Assembly (NCBI GenBank): GCA_032433595.1
Contig: JASWJB010000137.1
Span: 1-64,000 of the forward strand
Direction: 5' to 3'
Origin: Conoideocrella luteorostrata
Taxonomy: Eukaryota > Ascomycota > Sordariomycetes > Hypocreales > Clavicipitaceae
DNA: 64,000 nt
The translations under genes and the position numbers were made by a program. Below the pieces are notes generated by a model. It made no database searches, was not told the DNA's origin, and was given only the letters and a program-made list of their open reading frames with translations. Positions 25,692-38,006 of this stretch are shown piece after piece; the stretch's first letter is position 1, and every line of letters begins with the position of its first letter.

Positions 25692-27161
25692 TCAAATTGT
25701 AAGCTTGACAGAAAAGATGCCGCGCTCAATGCTATTCACAAGCAGATGGCCGCTGCGGAAGTAAGGGTACACAGACCAGGCGCCATTAAAGGTGACCTTT
25801 CCGCCCTTAGCATCGTCTTCAGGTCGTACATCAAAGAAAGCAACTTCTTTAAAACCAGAGCCGTTGCTTTTCGCATGAACTGATGTGACGTTGACGACGC
25901 GCAGGCCGGATCCATAGTTTGACATGTAAGACAGCCCGTCAATGACATACTGGTTGTGGTCAATAGCCTTGGCAGGGCTCTTGTAAAAACCCGTGAACAC
26001 AGGCTTGCCCAACTTGGACACATCAACAATGTACGTTGTGGTGCGGCCGTCGGCGGCAGCACCGTTTCTCTTCACCTCGTCGAATTCATCATCCAGCAGG
26101 AGGAAGCGCTGGTCATCGCCGGTGAGCCAACCCTGGTGGGTGTAAGTGGCGCCCTTGTACCGAGTACGCGACAACTGCAGGGGGGAACCGGGCTCTGTGA
26201 CATCAACAATAGTGAGAGCCTTCTCGTTGTAGCAGAAGCAAATTAGTCTGCCGCGATGGGCTGCATCAGGGCCCTTGTAGGTAACGCACTGGGCGTCATG
26301 AACATAGCCGTCCTGAGCGGCGCAGCCGGCGTCGCGAGGGTTGGAAGGGTCGGATACGTCAACCATCCACAGACCGCCTCGGCATGCGCCATTGCGAGCA
26401 GTACCGACAGCATATACCATTTTGCTCTTCTCATGGACGACTATGTTGTGGCTGCTTCCAAATCCAGTGAAGTGACCCGTGAGGTCGGAGTGGATGTCAA
26501 AGGTGGGAGGCCTCTTGGGGTTGACGGTCAACAGCTTCATCAGATCAAAGATCTGGAGACCATGGTTGCGAGACTCTGAGCCGATGTATGCATGGTTACC
26601 AATGACTTTCATGTCTCGCCAGATATTATTGGTGGTCTGGGTGGGCAGACGTCCCATGGCTCGGAGGCTGCCGTCGCGCAAAACCTCAACGAAACCAACA
26701 CCATCAGTGTGGCCGACAATACCAAACTCGCGTCCAGTTGACGATGTCCAGCCTGTAGAAGACAAAAACTTATGTTAGCATAACCGCTTGTACACACCAA
26801 TATATCATGAACACAGTACGAAAGTCCACTTACCCCATACATCGTTGCCAGCACGAGTCCGGCTCCCCAAGTCCTTATGGCGAATGAAACCCTTCAAGTC
26901 AGCGTTTTTACACGAGTATTCACCAGCTTTGCCATTAATGCAAGCCGTGGCAGCTTGGGCCGTATATCGATCTTTATCGAAAACGCCACTCGCTATGTCT
27001 TGTTCTCTGTGCGAGAGCTTCGCCTCCATTAGCTCTTCCATAGACACAGCCATGGGCGACCCGGAAGCTGCTAGGCTTTCAGGGTTGGGATTAACCTCGA
27101 TGCTTGCCATGCCAGAGCCGGCAAGCATCGTGAGGACAATAGATGCAACGGATGCCCTCAT
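25692..27161 (-). CDS. Secreted choice-of-anchor-B / LVIVD-repeat type protein
   Basis: Two exons, complement(25692..26752, 26834..27161), 462 residues. A signal peptide (MRASVASIVLTMLAGSGMAS) is followed by a short propeptide-like region, a cysteine pair (CINGKAGEYSCKN) and HKDLGSRTRAGNDVWGW. The rest is a chain of propeller-like repeats in which an item of the form 'IVDVTEPGSPLQLSRT', 'MVDVSDPSNPRDAGC' or 'IVDVSKLGKPVFTGF' recurs. This matches the choice-of-anchor-B family, sometimes labelled regulatory-P-domain protein in fungal annotation. The family is extracellular or surface-attached with no firm biochemical role. TATAAA lies about 120 bp upstream. The ATG was chosen at the signal peptide; an in-frame upstream non-ATG extension is not used. 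Confidence 0.85.
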
Positions 27162-28983
27162 AATGAGTCGTGATGTCTGTATCTCAAGAGAGTATAGTTG
27201 GGGGAAAAGAAGAATGGTTGAGAGCAATGGAGCATTTCAAGACTTCAGTTCAGAAAGCAATGATCATTCATCGGCTCTTTATAGCTACATAATCTCGGTC
27301 CTGGCTTTGAATCTTGGTTTCATTTTACCGTGATAACCATGCGATTTGGCTTGGAGAATACGAGCCTTTGATCGTATCCCGCCGGTCCGGATAATTTCTC
27401 GCAAGAGCGGCCTTCTGGAAAAGGTCACGTACACTTTCCAGCGAATCGCAAGAGCAAAGCATATCGTATCGTATGCTTGTGAACCGGTCTTGGAAGGTTG
27501 CAGCTAGATCGACACGTCCTCGGCGACGGAGAGGAGGCTTAAGCGGTCGAGCATCGCCACACAAGAGCCTTGAACCTCAAGGAAATGTTTGAGACTATGC
27601 AGGAATCTATACAGGATAAAACTTATGCTTAGCCTACAAAACAAAAGGCTTTATTATATCCATAGGTTGTACTTCTAATCACCATCCCTATCGTCGTCTC
27701 ATCTCCGCTCTGTTAGACCTCATCCAAGCACTAGAATTTCTCTTCCTCTTCTTCAGATTGTCCCATCCCGCAGCCCACTTCTTAATCTCCATAAAACTTC
27801 CCAACTGAACCAAGTCGCGACCTATATTGTCCATGCGACGCGTATTGGAACAGGATAGGGGAATGGTGGCACCAAGTTCCATCCCCATGGCGTTACTTCG
27901 CCATGCTAATACCAGCGGGCTATACCACCGCCCTAGGAGCAGTCTATAAGCGTAATAATACCCTATTTCTATTCGTTCGGTGATAAGCCCAAGGTTGCGA
28001 TAATGCGCCTTTATTACCTTTTCAATCATGCCAAGCCTTCTGGATGGCAAAAAGGTTTGCCAGGTCTCCTGCCCTGCCTCAACAAGGTAGTCTTCCGACC
28101 AATGCGATAAAATTGCGATATGAACTGGAAATTTTGCCCAGGTTCGCTATCTAACTGAGGCACACCCAACCAAACACAGCCATCAGCCTGCCTGATTCTG
28201 CTAGGCTTTGCGTGCGGAGCGGAGTCACCGGACCTTGGTTTTTGACAAGTTGGTTTACAATCCACGGCCCAAAGTCAAACACATAGACTGTGTCGGTGTC
28301 GGTGGGTCTTGGGCGGGAGGGAGGGCCTTATGATAAATGCGATGTGGATGTTTCATTTGAGCGGCGCAGCTCCCTTTCCTGATTTAGCGTTGGCTGAGCT
28401 GTTTCAACCGTTTTGCGGGGGATACATGCGACGACGCCGTGGGCCGCGGCTTCAACACATTGTCGACTGGCTCCAATGACCATTTCGTGAGGTGGTTACG
28501 ACGGTTGTTTAAAAAGATCGAGTTCCTGATTGTTGATGTCATGCCCGGTCCATCTTATCGTTCTGGCCGTATCAGCAAACCGCACATGTGAGCAAACAAC
28601 ACACCGAAGCGTGCGCTACGCATAACGTTTCATCGTGTCCATTTCTCAGGACAACAAGAGCGCATTCATGCAAAAACAGCAAAATCGCAGCTGCATTGCT
28701 GTTGGGAGTCATCATTCATGGAACTTCTATGTGTCTATCAATATATAACACTCATATGCGCTAAATCCGGCCAAAGACAATCCATCAAACGGTGTGCCAT
28801 CCTAGGCTTCCAATGCCACGTCGCTATCGTCTGAGTATTTCGCCTGCGTATTCTCCATTTGCTTCAATGAACCGATGTCCAAAGACAATATGCCCATTCA
28901 TAGCCTGCCACTTCCTCCCTCTCTCCCTCCTCTTCTCCCTCCATCCTCTTCATGTAGATTAAAATCAGTCAAGCTGACCTCGC
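27162..28983. other. Intergenic region
   Basis: Holds the promoter of the 27161 gene and, at its right end, the 3' flank of the permease. A 120-codon minus-strand frame at 27688-28050 starts with a real ATG but shows no domain, signal peptide or biased codon use, so I leave it uncalled. A C/T-rich stretch lies at about 28910-28955. Confidence 0.6.
27278..27283 (-). promoter_or_regulatory. TATA box of the choice-of-anchor-B gene
   Basis: TATAAA on the minus strand, 117-122 bp upstream of the ATG at 27161. Confidence 0.45.
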
Positions 28984-31339
28984 TTAACTGTGGTTATAAG
29001 GGCTCTCGCTGCGTGTAATATATACCTGGCCGGTTAACACAGTGCAACCGACAATCATAGCAATCGCAATGATCGGAAGATTGACTCGAGCAAACTCAAG
29101 TCCTTGAACGTGAATATGTTTGCGAGACAATATGTCGCGCCAAAGAAGCCCTGCCAGAGATGCGCTGAATGCCGTGCTAAATGCGCCGTAGTTGACACCT
29201 ATTGCCATGCTGTACACTGTGGCCCAAAATGTGCGATCACTAATGTCGGTTTGATTTTGATTGTTTATTACCTGCCAAGTTTGAATCACTCGGGAGAGCA
29301 GGATTGTCGTGCCAATGTTGGTTCCTGCGAACTATAGCAAGCTATTGTTAGTTTATCCACAGTCAGCAATTTGCAAGAGGTGGAGTCGAAAACTTACGTT
29401 GCAAAGAACGACGGATAGGAAGCCCATTCCACCAATGGCACCAACAGTTCCTGTCTTCCTCACCCAATGATCCCAGCCGTATGCAAAAACGGGAATCCAG
29501 CCTTTGGTGGCGAGCGCCTGTACAAGCACAAACATCGAGAATGCAAATGGCACCAAGGCAAAAGGCAAATGCAAAACGACGGCAGCGGCGGTAGGGAAAG
29601 TCTCTTGACACCACCGGAAACCATCTTTAGTGAGAGAGACCAACGTTGTGTGACCAATATGTTGCTGGAATGACAGCTCCCGTGATACTCGCTTCTGATC
29701 AGTAATCTCTCCACTGGATGACGATACGAGTAGCCCAGGATCCGCAGACACAGATGGTGATTGACCTTCTTTGGAATTTTCATGGTCTTCATGCTTCTCA
29801 CCTCGAATGGCGCCTAGCCCTCCGGTGCCTTTGTCAGATGACGAGCTACTGACAATTGCCGTTCCATCCGTATTCTCCGATACCAGAATTGCTGGAGGCG
29901 ACGGCTTATAATCATTACAGGTATTAGCCGCGGTTCCAGCATTTCCATGGGTTGGCGTCTGCTCTTTAAGCTCATATCCTGTGGTACCATGTGCGCTCGC
30001 TTGTTCGTCCTCCCGCAAAACTCTTTCTGCTCTTGCATTCTCGAGTTCAAGTCGGCCTCTCCGAGCGATCTGCCGGGTCTCCGAGCGATGATACCACCCG
30101 AAACCGAGGTCCCAGCAGAACATTACAAAGGCCCCTGGAAGTGTTACCCAGAAGACAGGGTGTGCTTCGGTACCGGTGCTAACAGCATTTATGACCAAAA
30201 CGGTGATTAAAGTCGCCGCCATGATAACAGCGCCGAATGCAGCACCGCCTTTATCTAAGAACGGATTCATAATTTCTTCTAAAGAAAGAAGTTTGGCTTG
30301 TTCGTTATTTTCAAGACTGTTTTCTTCCTCTTCCAACTGTCCACGGGCATGAGGAATATTGGGATTGACCGGCTTCTTGGCACGAACTTCTTCTGGGAGC
30401 TCGTGCATTTTGATTGCAGACGGTACCAGCGACTCGTCTGCGAATACAATATAAAGCAAAAAAGGAAACAGTATTATAGCTGTTGCTATAACCGGAACGA
30501 TCATGTTTGCGGTGTAGTTGATAAATCTGATCTTGAATGCTCCTGCAAGAACCAGATTCGTTGGATTCGAAGAGACAAGAATCGCAGAAGCAATATTGGC
30601 GACAGCAAACTGTGTGTGTATCCAGGCCCGAGGGTGTACAATGTTGCTGGAAACTCTGGTCATATAGGCTAAGAAAGCTGTGCCAGACAGGATGATAGGA
30701 TCGTTGCCGATGAAGCTGCCAATTAGAAAGAAGAAGCCGTAGAGAAAGAAGAAAAGACGATGGCCAACTTTGCCCCCCCATTGCAAAACCTTGAAAGCTA
30801 GATATCGGATCAATCCCGAGGCGTCGAGAGAGATGGCAATATATGCCAGAGTAATAAAAAATACCATGATGTCAACAGGAGAAATATTGTCTGCTCCAAC
30901 AGTGCCATCATGAACTTCTTTTCGTCCAATCGCGAGAATAGCCAACAGAAACAAATCTGCTATCAGTGGTGCGGTGACGAAGTTCATAGGAAAATAAAAT
31001 CTCACAAATGGTTTGAGTTTTCCATTTTGGTGGTCATCGTCATCCGCATCGTACTGAGACGCGACATCTCTTGGTGGTAAAACCCGGATATAACTCAAAA
31101 AGTCGATTACGGAATTCCAGGCCTTCCGCGGAACGTATACAGGAATGCGAAACGGGAAAAGCACATTGATATCTGCGAAATTATGTTAGGCTGCTTTGTA
31201 GACTTGGAACTTAGTTCTGTTTAGCACAGGACAATCGCCAAGCGCATACTCCGTACATACTAGTTAAAATGAAGACAACTAGGGTAACAATAGATCTCCA
31301 GCCTCGGATCTGGTCCGTGTCTAGAGATATGTCGTCCAT
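28984..31339 (-). CDS. ArsB/NhaD/citrate-type ion permease
   Basis: A polytopic membrane permease of the ion-transporter (CitMHS/ArsB) superfamily. The model is complement(28984..29331, 29398..31172, 31261..31339), 733 residues. The first exon (MDDISLDTDQIRGWRSIVTL, TM1) is short and joins through an intron to NINVLFPFRIPVYVPR; without it the long frame would have no ATG start. Core family segments include FLIGSFIGNDPIILSGTAFL (helix hairpin with the Asn-Asp-Pro turn), NIASAILVSSNPTNLVLAG, and the second-repeat equivalent FAGTNIGTTILLSRV. Between the two halves is a hydrophilic, Ser/Glu-rich loop of about 180 residues. Possible cargoes are dicarboxylate, sulfate or arsenite; sequence alone does not decide. 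The first intron carries a TACGGAGTA copy overlapping its donor site. Confidence 0.88.
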
Positions 31340-32992
31340 GTCTGCTTGACGTATAAAAGTTATAACTATACAAGACGAGTTGTTGGGAAACAGGCGGCAC
31401 AGCTAGCAGTGAGCGGTCTGATCAGGGGGAAATAGCTTTTTTTAAAAAAAAACTTCCCTGCACGGGCTTGATACCTAGAGAGCAGACAGCGAGCGAAGTC
31501 CGCGCATACTCCGTCTTGCTGTTGCGCACCAGTTGCCGAGGATGGGCGGCCGTATGGTAGCAGGAAGATTAAATATCGCAAATTTTGGTTCGAGCCGCTT
31601 AGTTAGCCATATTTCATAGCATGGCAAATCAACGGTGAATGGGTGAAGAAGCCAGCAAATGGTCCAAATGCGACACCGCGAACAGCGACAGAACCCTGGT
31701 CGATTCTTGGAATCAAGACGTGAAGGATCGTCAAAGCTCCACGCATTCGCCACAAGGGTATTTAAGCCCAAGGAAGAAAAGCTTTTTGGTCAGCCTCCGA
31801 CCAGTGCGGCTAGAAATTGCCGTTCACTGATGTGGCGCCAGGTGTCGTGAAACAATCGCAATCCAAATCAGACACTGAATGAGAGAACTGCATTAATTTG
31901 CGACCATGTTGCGTGTGTCGTGGGAGAGTCTGGAGTCAATTCTTCCAAGAGTTAGTTAAGCCGCTGGTCTCGACTTACCCACTCGTGCGTGACCTCAGCG
32001 AAACAAGGGCATGAGCGGAAGGCTTATTTCCCTCCCTTGGGACGGTCCGCCACCAGCTTGGCTTGGCATTGCTGTCACCATCACCAGGCCGCCATAATTG
32101 AGACTGCCGCATTGTCGGCCTGAAGTTGACAATTTACCAACCTAATGCAGCAGCCAAGTAGCTAATGTATGTATGACTCCGTCTACACGGTTCGTGCATG
32201 TTAGTAGTTCAATGCGTGATCACACCCAGCCGGTAGATGTTATTCTGCCATGGTCGAGGGTACAAGCAGCAGTCAGACCCTCTGTCAAGTTTCGCCACAT
32301 TTCACCGGGCGTAGATGTGGTACAAGGTACGGAGTACGGAGTACACCAGGCAACAAACTACATTTTCCCCACTCGTCCCGCGGCATTGGACAAGACAGAT
32401 ACCATCAGCAGCCACCAAGACTCGCCGGCCTGGGGTACGGTCAGCTGGAAAATGATCAAACGGGCCAGTCATCGCCTGCAGGAATGCGAACAGAGTGAGA
32501 AAGGACATGACCTTCCTTCCAACGCGCGGCTCGTCTTGATTCACTAGCATGACCCGTCTCCTTAAAAGCATCAGCCTCCCTTCCTGCCACCACAAAACTA
32601 GTCTTTTCAATCTATAATGTGTCTCGAGTGCCAAACCAGCTAGTCTTTGTCTCTGATTCAGCAGCTAATATCCTCCACTCGGTGAATGGGGGAAAAGGGT
32701 CATGCCAGCTTTGTCCCCGTCCCAGTTGATGAGCTCGCCAATCACCCAAGCCATCGCTGATGCATCAATTCATCTGCACCCGCGAAATGCTTCGAATGTT
32801 ACTGGACATGGACTAGAGGTTGTGTGTGCCTGGCCCGTTTCTGGGCAATACGGGCCAGGCTCTCGAATACTGTAGGTCGGATTCTCCCCGCCTTTATCCA
32901 GAGCCAAGCACTTACAGCCTCAGAGGTTCCCTCTTGGCGTCGATTTAGCAACCTCAGCCACCACAGGTGATCTGTATTAACCGTTTCCACAG
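31340..32992. other. Divergent intergenic region
   Basis: Lies between the minus-strand permease and the plus-strand membrane-protein gene, whose undetermined first exon(s) must lie toward the right end. It contains overlapping TACGGAGTA copies at 32328-32336 and 32335-32343. No complete gene is seen. Confidence 0.6.
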
Positions 32993-35062
32993 ATACTATG
33001 TCCTTATATCAGCTTGTGTACTAGCACGCAAGGCAGAATGGATTAAAAATGCATGCCTGGCTGCCGCATTGCTGCTACCAGCTGTCGCTGCGTTACATGG
33101 AATTGCTCTAGCAGCATTCCACCAGGAAGGTACGTCGGCGCCTCCTTGCTCCCAAATCAATCCTACCTTTTTAGTAGGATGTCCGATACGTTGCTAAATT
33201 TGAGGACCGGATAGGTGCCGTTGATTTGGATATTTATGGCGCCTTCCAGCTGTGTGCAATTGGCATTCTGGCTGCTCCTGTCACCGTCAGGTTGTCCAGA
33301 ACGTATTTTTATGACCCAGGGCGTAATACCATTTTCCTTTGGGCTGGTCTCCTTCTTGCAGGCAAGTTATTTTGAAACCATTTATACCCAGCGTTCTAGG
33401 AAGTATTCAGGTTGCCTCGTGTTTTTTACATGGACTCTAATCTAGTGTCATTAATAGGATTGCTCAGCCTAACCGTCGAGTTTTATAGGATACAACCCAT
33501 CATATGCAGCACAGATAATCATGGCAAGCCTTTGTCACCAGATGCGAACGACTTCCCTTATGCCGCGGCGCCCACATGCAACATGACCTGCGATCCTGAC
33601 TTGGGACCGCAATCTCCGATGCGCGGTGGTGCTGCGAACAACATATATGTCATCCCTGCGCCAGACAAACTCACGTTTGGGACGGGGACAATTCTTTGCG
33701 CAGCATGTTGTGTCCATGCAGTATTATGGCTGGCGTCCATGATGGACAAGATACTGGAAATCAACTGGAGGTCTAGATTTGGCACTAATGTCGACAAAGT
33801 CAACGAACTTATTGAGGGCACAAATGGAGCCACCGTAGGTAAGATGAAGTCAGTCAACGACACAATTAGAGTGTTTATGAGCGTTGCCATAGTGCCGGTA
33901 TTTGCTGGCGCTGGACTTGCCGTACTCATCCTGGGTGAAATCAACTTCTTCTCCAAACAAATGAGGTACCAAAACGAGCCGATGGCAAGTATTGGTGAGT
34001 CTGCCCCTAAATTTGCCATACAGCCTCATTAAGATTCAACATCCTCTAACTGCATCGGTAGGTCAATGGGGTCCAATTGTTGGTACAGGGATTGCCATTG
34101 TGGGCTCATTGTACCTTTTACTAGCCGCCGATATCGATGCTGTCTTGAAAAAAACAAGCGATGCACCGAAAGAGTGTGGCTGTAAATGCCAACAGCATCG
34201 TATACAACCAAGCCGCACATTAAGCAGCAGATGTTCCCGAAGCAAAGAAAGGGATGTAGTTGAAACCTCGTCTCCTCCCCAAGTTGACCATTGTTCCGAC
34301 TTGCATCATGAAACGTCGAACCGTGCTTCAAGCTCACTTCACGAGACTGACACGCATGGCGAAAGCGGAAGTCGACACAAAGTGGCCTCTACCTTGATTG
34401 CCATTGCGGGCGCATTAGGCTCGGCAACTCATGATTCGTTCGATCTTACAAAATTCCGAGACGGAGCTGCCCTTGATTTCCCAGAAATCCCTGGTGAGAA
34501 GGAAAGAAACCGAAATCTAGCACACATCAAAGACATTTATAGTAAACGGCTAGAAGAAGACGGTACACCTGCTGTGCTCGCTTCACGATCAAGAGCGAGC
34601 AGTTTCACTGGAGCTGGACCGTCGGGTCATGTACTTGATAGCCTAAGGCCGTCACGAGACGCATCGCCAAGACCTGGTGGACGATCTCCATCTCCTCTTC
34701 CGTCCTCATCTCGCCCGCGGGCGAGCACATTGCCTGTCGACTCAGGCACACACGAGCTTCTTCCCGTGAATTCTTTACCCGCCAGTGTTGATCTGAACAG
34801 GGGCCGGCAAAGATATCGTCGGGACACATTGGAGGTTCCGGTTGCGACCCATTTACGCCCACCTCGAGAATCTTCACCATCAATGCATCATGAGCATGCA
34901 GTGGTTTCTACCTCCGCAACACCAGATCACCAACCTCATCCCTTGGCCACGACGACCACCATGACGAATAGCCCGTATAAAGAAGAGCCGGAGCGTCTGA
35001 TATCCGGTCCTGGACAATCAAATTCTCGCCCAATAGATCGGGATAGTTATTTCCCTTCGTGA
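32993..35062 (+). CDS. Unknown polytopic membrane protein with long disordered tail (5' end unresolved)
   Basis: Exons I can support are 32993..33129, 33215..33361, 33458..33994 and 34062..35062, all in phase. The first shown exon begins at an acceptor (CCACAG) and lacks a start codon, so at least one upstream exon is missing. The visible N-terminal half has about six hydrophobic segments, with DLDIYGAFQLCAIGILAAPV and WAGLLLAGLLSLTVEFYR. A loop with CNMTCDPDLGPQSP could lie outside. After QWGPIVGTGIAIVGSLYLLL comes a cytoplasm-like tail of roughly 300 residues rich in Ser, Pro, Arg and His, beginning with a cysteine pair (CGCKC). I recall similar uncharacterised fungal integral membrane proteins but no function. 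The intron at 33362-33457 appears to be GC-AG. Confidence 0.75.
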
Positions 35063-36935
35063 TATCTTGTAACATTAATAGAGAACTTGCGTCACATGTT
35101 CTCCGCGATATATGGCACATGCATCATAGGATCTTTGCAAGTAGGTTTGAGGATTTCTCTACGAATTTTATGGCACTTAACGAGCAAATAGCATGTATTT
35201 TTTTATTATTGTTTTGAGCTTCAGCTTCAGATGTACCATTCACCATCTAGATAAGCATATAGGCATACTTGCTTTGAATGCTACATATTTCCGAAAGAGT
35301 CCAACATCTGAACTCCTCGCTCGGCCCCAAATGCAGACCTTCCACCTTTTCGCGCATCGTACGCTCCAGAAAATTGCTGAAATAGTCATCAGTAAACTCT
35401 CTACAATTCTTTTTCCACGAGTTGTCACAAAGAAAATTGCCTAAACAGTCATGAGGAAGCTCTCTTTGCTATTCTTTTGCCAGGAATACTCCTGAAGAAA
35501 ATTCTCTGTCCTTTGTTCCTTTCCCTCCACACAGTGATGTCCCGAGTTAGAATAGAGTCACAAAAGCTCCTTTGCACCGCATTCTTGATAACAGTCACCT
35601 TGTGCCAGGCACCGGGGTATTTCTCATTCATTGATATGAACAACACGTCTCAAGTGTTGTATGTTGGTCTATGATTCTGCGCTGCAGCCGTCATCTCAGA
35701 GACAGCCGACAACGTTCAGCTAGCACCATTAAACGACGGCGCCACGTGAATAGACATACTATCCTCTATGAAAATGGCCATTACCTTTACACGAATACCG
35801 AACTTAAAGGCCGCTTAAGTACCTTGGCGATGGCGTATCGAAGGCATCCGCAGTCTCGGCATGTAAAAACACGACGTACGAGATGCGGGGAAGATGGCAC
35901 AACTAGTCACGCAGGACAGAAGGCGTCTGGTCAAGAACCCTAGCGAAGAGATGCGTCTGGTTGTAAGACGACCTGTAGACAGATAATGCGCAGTGTTTTA
36001 GGCGAGTTCAATTCAGGTAAGAATAATGGAATGGAGCAATACTCAAAGGACAGACTGAGGATTCTTACACCGACAATCCCCAATGCCAAGTAGATCAAAA
36101 CCTCCGCATGATCTCACCATCCATGCTGACGTACAATAAGACCTGATACCTTCTGGGTCTTTGGTAGATCAATCAGCAAGCCATCGACGGTACTAGCCAC
36201 TCCATTTTCCCTCCCTCCGTCCCGATCGGCCCGGCAACTGCCACCGTCGCAACCAGGCATGGCTGCTCCATCCCTCGGATCGGATTACTAGTATGGCAAC
36301 TATTCAGTACGAAGCACGGAGCAGAACGACGTACACTACAGACAACCGCGGATACGAATATATCTACTCCGTAATTAGTACGTACGGAGCCGTTGTTATG
36401 TTCGAGCCGCCATGATCGGAATCAAGCAATTAGTCACATTGCGCATCACAGGCGTCGGATCTCGACGTCGGAAGCTCCAATAATTACAGCCTGCGCACGC
36501 AGACTCGGAAGCATTGAATGCGCAAAAGATGCGAGGGCATAGCACTGTGCGGAGTAGGAAGCATTGTATACGACGGAGCTCGTAGTTTGCCATCATTACC
36601 TGTGCCCCACGGTAATGCTGGTCAGTCAAGACGAGACGGCGCTCTCACAACGCGCAGCGTCTGTCTGGGCCACTGCGATTGAGTCGACAGCTTCAATCGT
36701 CCACCACCCCCACTTGTCCAAGCTACCTTGAGTTTACCGACCCGCGGTGCGCATGTCAAACTTTGGAGCGAAATAGCCTTATAAGCTTTGAGTGCGTTCT
36801 CGCGTTGTTCTGCTTGTTCACCAATTCTGCAACACAACAGTACGTAAACGCAGCTGTTGAAGGAGTTACTCTACAGGTTTGGAAGCTCTATACACGCCAC
36901 GCCAACGCCGTACTATTACTCCCTGGCCCGCGATC
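35063..36935. other. Intergenic region
   Basis: AT-rich 3' flank of the preceding gene, then the promoter of the esterase. One TACTCCGTA copy lies at 36365-36373, with near-copies around it. No gene is supported. Confidence 0.6.
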
Positions 36936-38006
36936 ATGGCGAGCTCCGACCACAGCAAGCACGAGGCTCTCCAGCCAATCCACCCCTCCATGGCCGGCAA
37001 ACTCGACCCTGTCTTCGAGAAATTGTACAACGATAACGTTGCCAACACGCCGTTAAAGCCAATTGACTTGAACATCCTTCGTTCCAAATACTCAGTCCTG
37101 TACAGCTACGGCACCGGTCCTGCCCCCGATGTAGGTCGCGTATACGATGAAAAGATTTCCCTTCAAGATGGCACGGGCACAGAGCTCGAAGTCCGAGTCT
37201 ACGAGCCAGACTCCAAGGGTCCTTGGCCGGTACATATCGACTACCACGGCGGAGGCTGGGGTCTGGGAGACCTCGACACCGAGTCGCACATCTGCAAACA
37301 CATCTGCAAGAAGGCCGACGTGGTCGTGATAGATGTGGCGTACCGTCTCGTTCCCGAGCATGCCTTCCCCATCGGCATCACAGATAGCTTCGCCGCCTTA
37401 AAGTACATCTACACCCACGGCGCCGAGAGGTTCAACATTAAACCCGACAGCATTTCTCTGGGAGGCGTCTCGGCTGGTGCTTGCATTGCGCTGGCCATTG
37501 CACACCTCGCACGAGATAACAAGCCCAGCCCCATCCCTCTGAAGCTGGTGGCGGTGGGAACTCCTGTGATCGACGACCTGTCACAGTACCAGTCGGCTGC
37601 CGAATCGCCTTTCCCCTCCATGCAAGAAAATGAATGGGCTCCCACGCTGAATTGGGGCCGGCTAGCATGGTTTGACAAACTCAAGTGGTCATCACTTCCT
37701 ACTGACCCGGAAGAGCACAAAGCGGCCCGTGAGAAGGTTGGGTGGTTTGCCAACCTGCTCCAAGCCCCCAACTTTAAGGATTTACCGAAGACTGTCATCT
37801 ACACTGCCGGTGCCGATCCGCTACGAGACGAAGGGGAGCGATATGCGCACATGTTGGTGGAAAATGGTATCGAGGTAACTCTGAAACGATTCCCTGGCGT
37901 GCCCCATCCTTTCATGCATATGGACAAGGATCTCTGGCAAGCCAGCGAGTTTATTAACATGACAGCAAGAGAGATCCGCCTTGCGCATCACGAGTGTTTA
38001 ATTTAA
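36936..38006 (+). CDS. HSL-type alpha/beta hydrolase (esterase/lipase)
   Basis: An intronless 356-residue hydrolase of the alpha/beta-hydrolase fold-3 (hormone-sensitive lipase) family, cleaving carboxylic esters. The oxyanion-hole motif HGGG is at 104-107, the nucleophile elbow GVSAG at 177-181 (Ser179), the acid in AGADPLRDEG (Asp304) and the base in GVPHPF (His334); the triad is complete. No signal peptide, so probably cytosolic. I chose the ATG at 36936 (MASSDHSKHEALQ). The frame stays open a little further upstream, but only with non-ATG codons. The physiological ester is unknown; fungal relatives act on small acyl esters, xenobiotics or secondary metabolites. No enzyme gene is adjacent to suggest a pathway. 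Confidence 0.92.
   Translation: MASSDHSKHEALQPIHPSMAGKLDPVFEKLYNDNVANTPLKPIDLNILRSKYSVLYSYGTGPAPDVGRVYDEKISLQDGTGTELEVRVYEPDSKGPWPVHIDYHGGGWGLGDLDTESHICKHICKKADVVVIDVAYRLVPEHAFPIGITDSFAALKYIYTHGAERFNIKPDSISLGGVSAGACIALAIAHLARDNKPSPIPLKLVAVGTPVIDDLSQYQSAAESPFPSMQENEWAPTLNWGRLAWFDKLKWSSLPTDPEEHKAAREKVGWFANLLQAPNFKDLPKTVIYTAGADPLRDEGERYAHMLVENGIEVTLKRFPGVPHPFMHMDKDLWQASEFINMTAREIRLAHHECLI

Noticed and set aside
27688..28050. 120-codon minus-strand open frame
   Set aside because: Tyr/Arg/Leu-rich with no known motif; could be a relic but cannot be supported.
29353..31164. Start of the ion permease at 31164
   Set aside because: That codon is GTG and lies directly after an acceptor site; a short upstream exon with ATG at 31339 gives the expected first helix.
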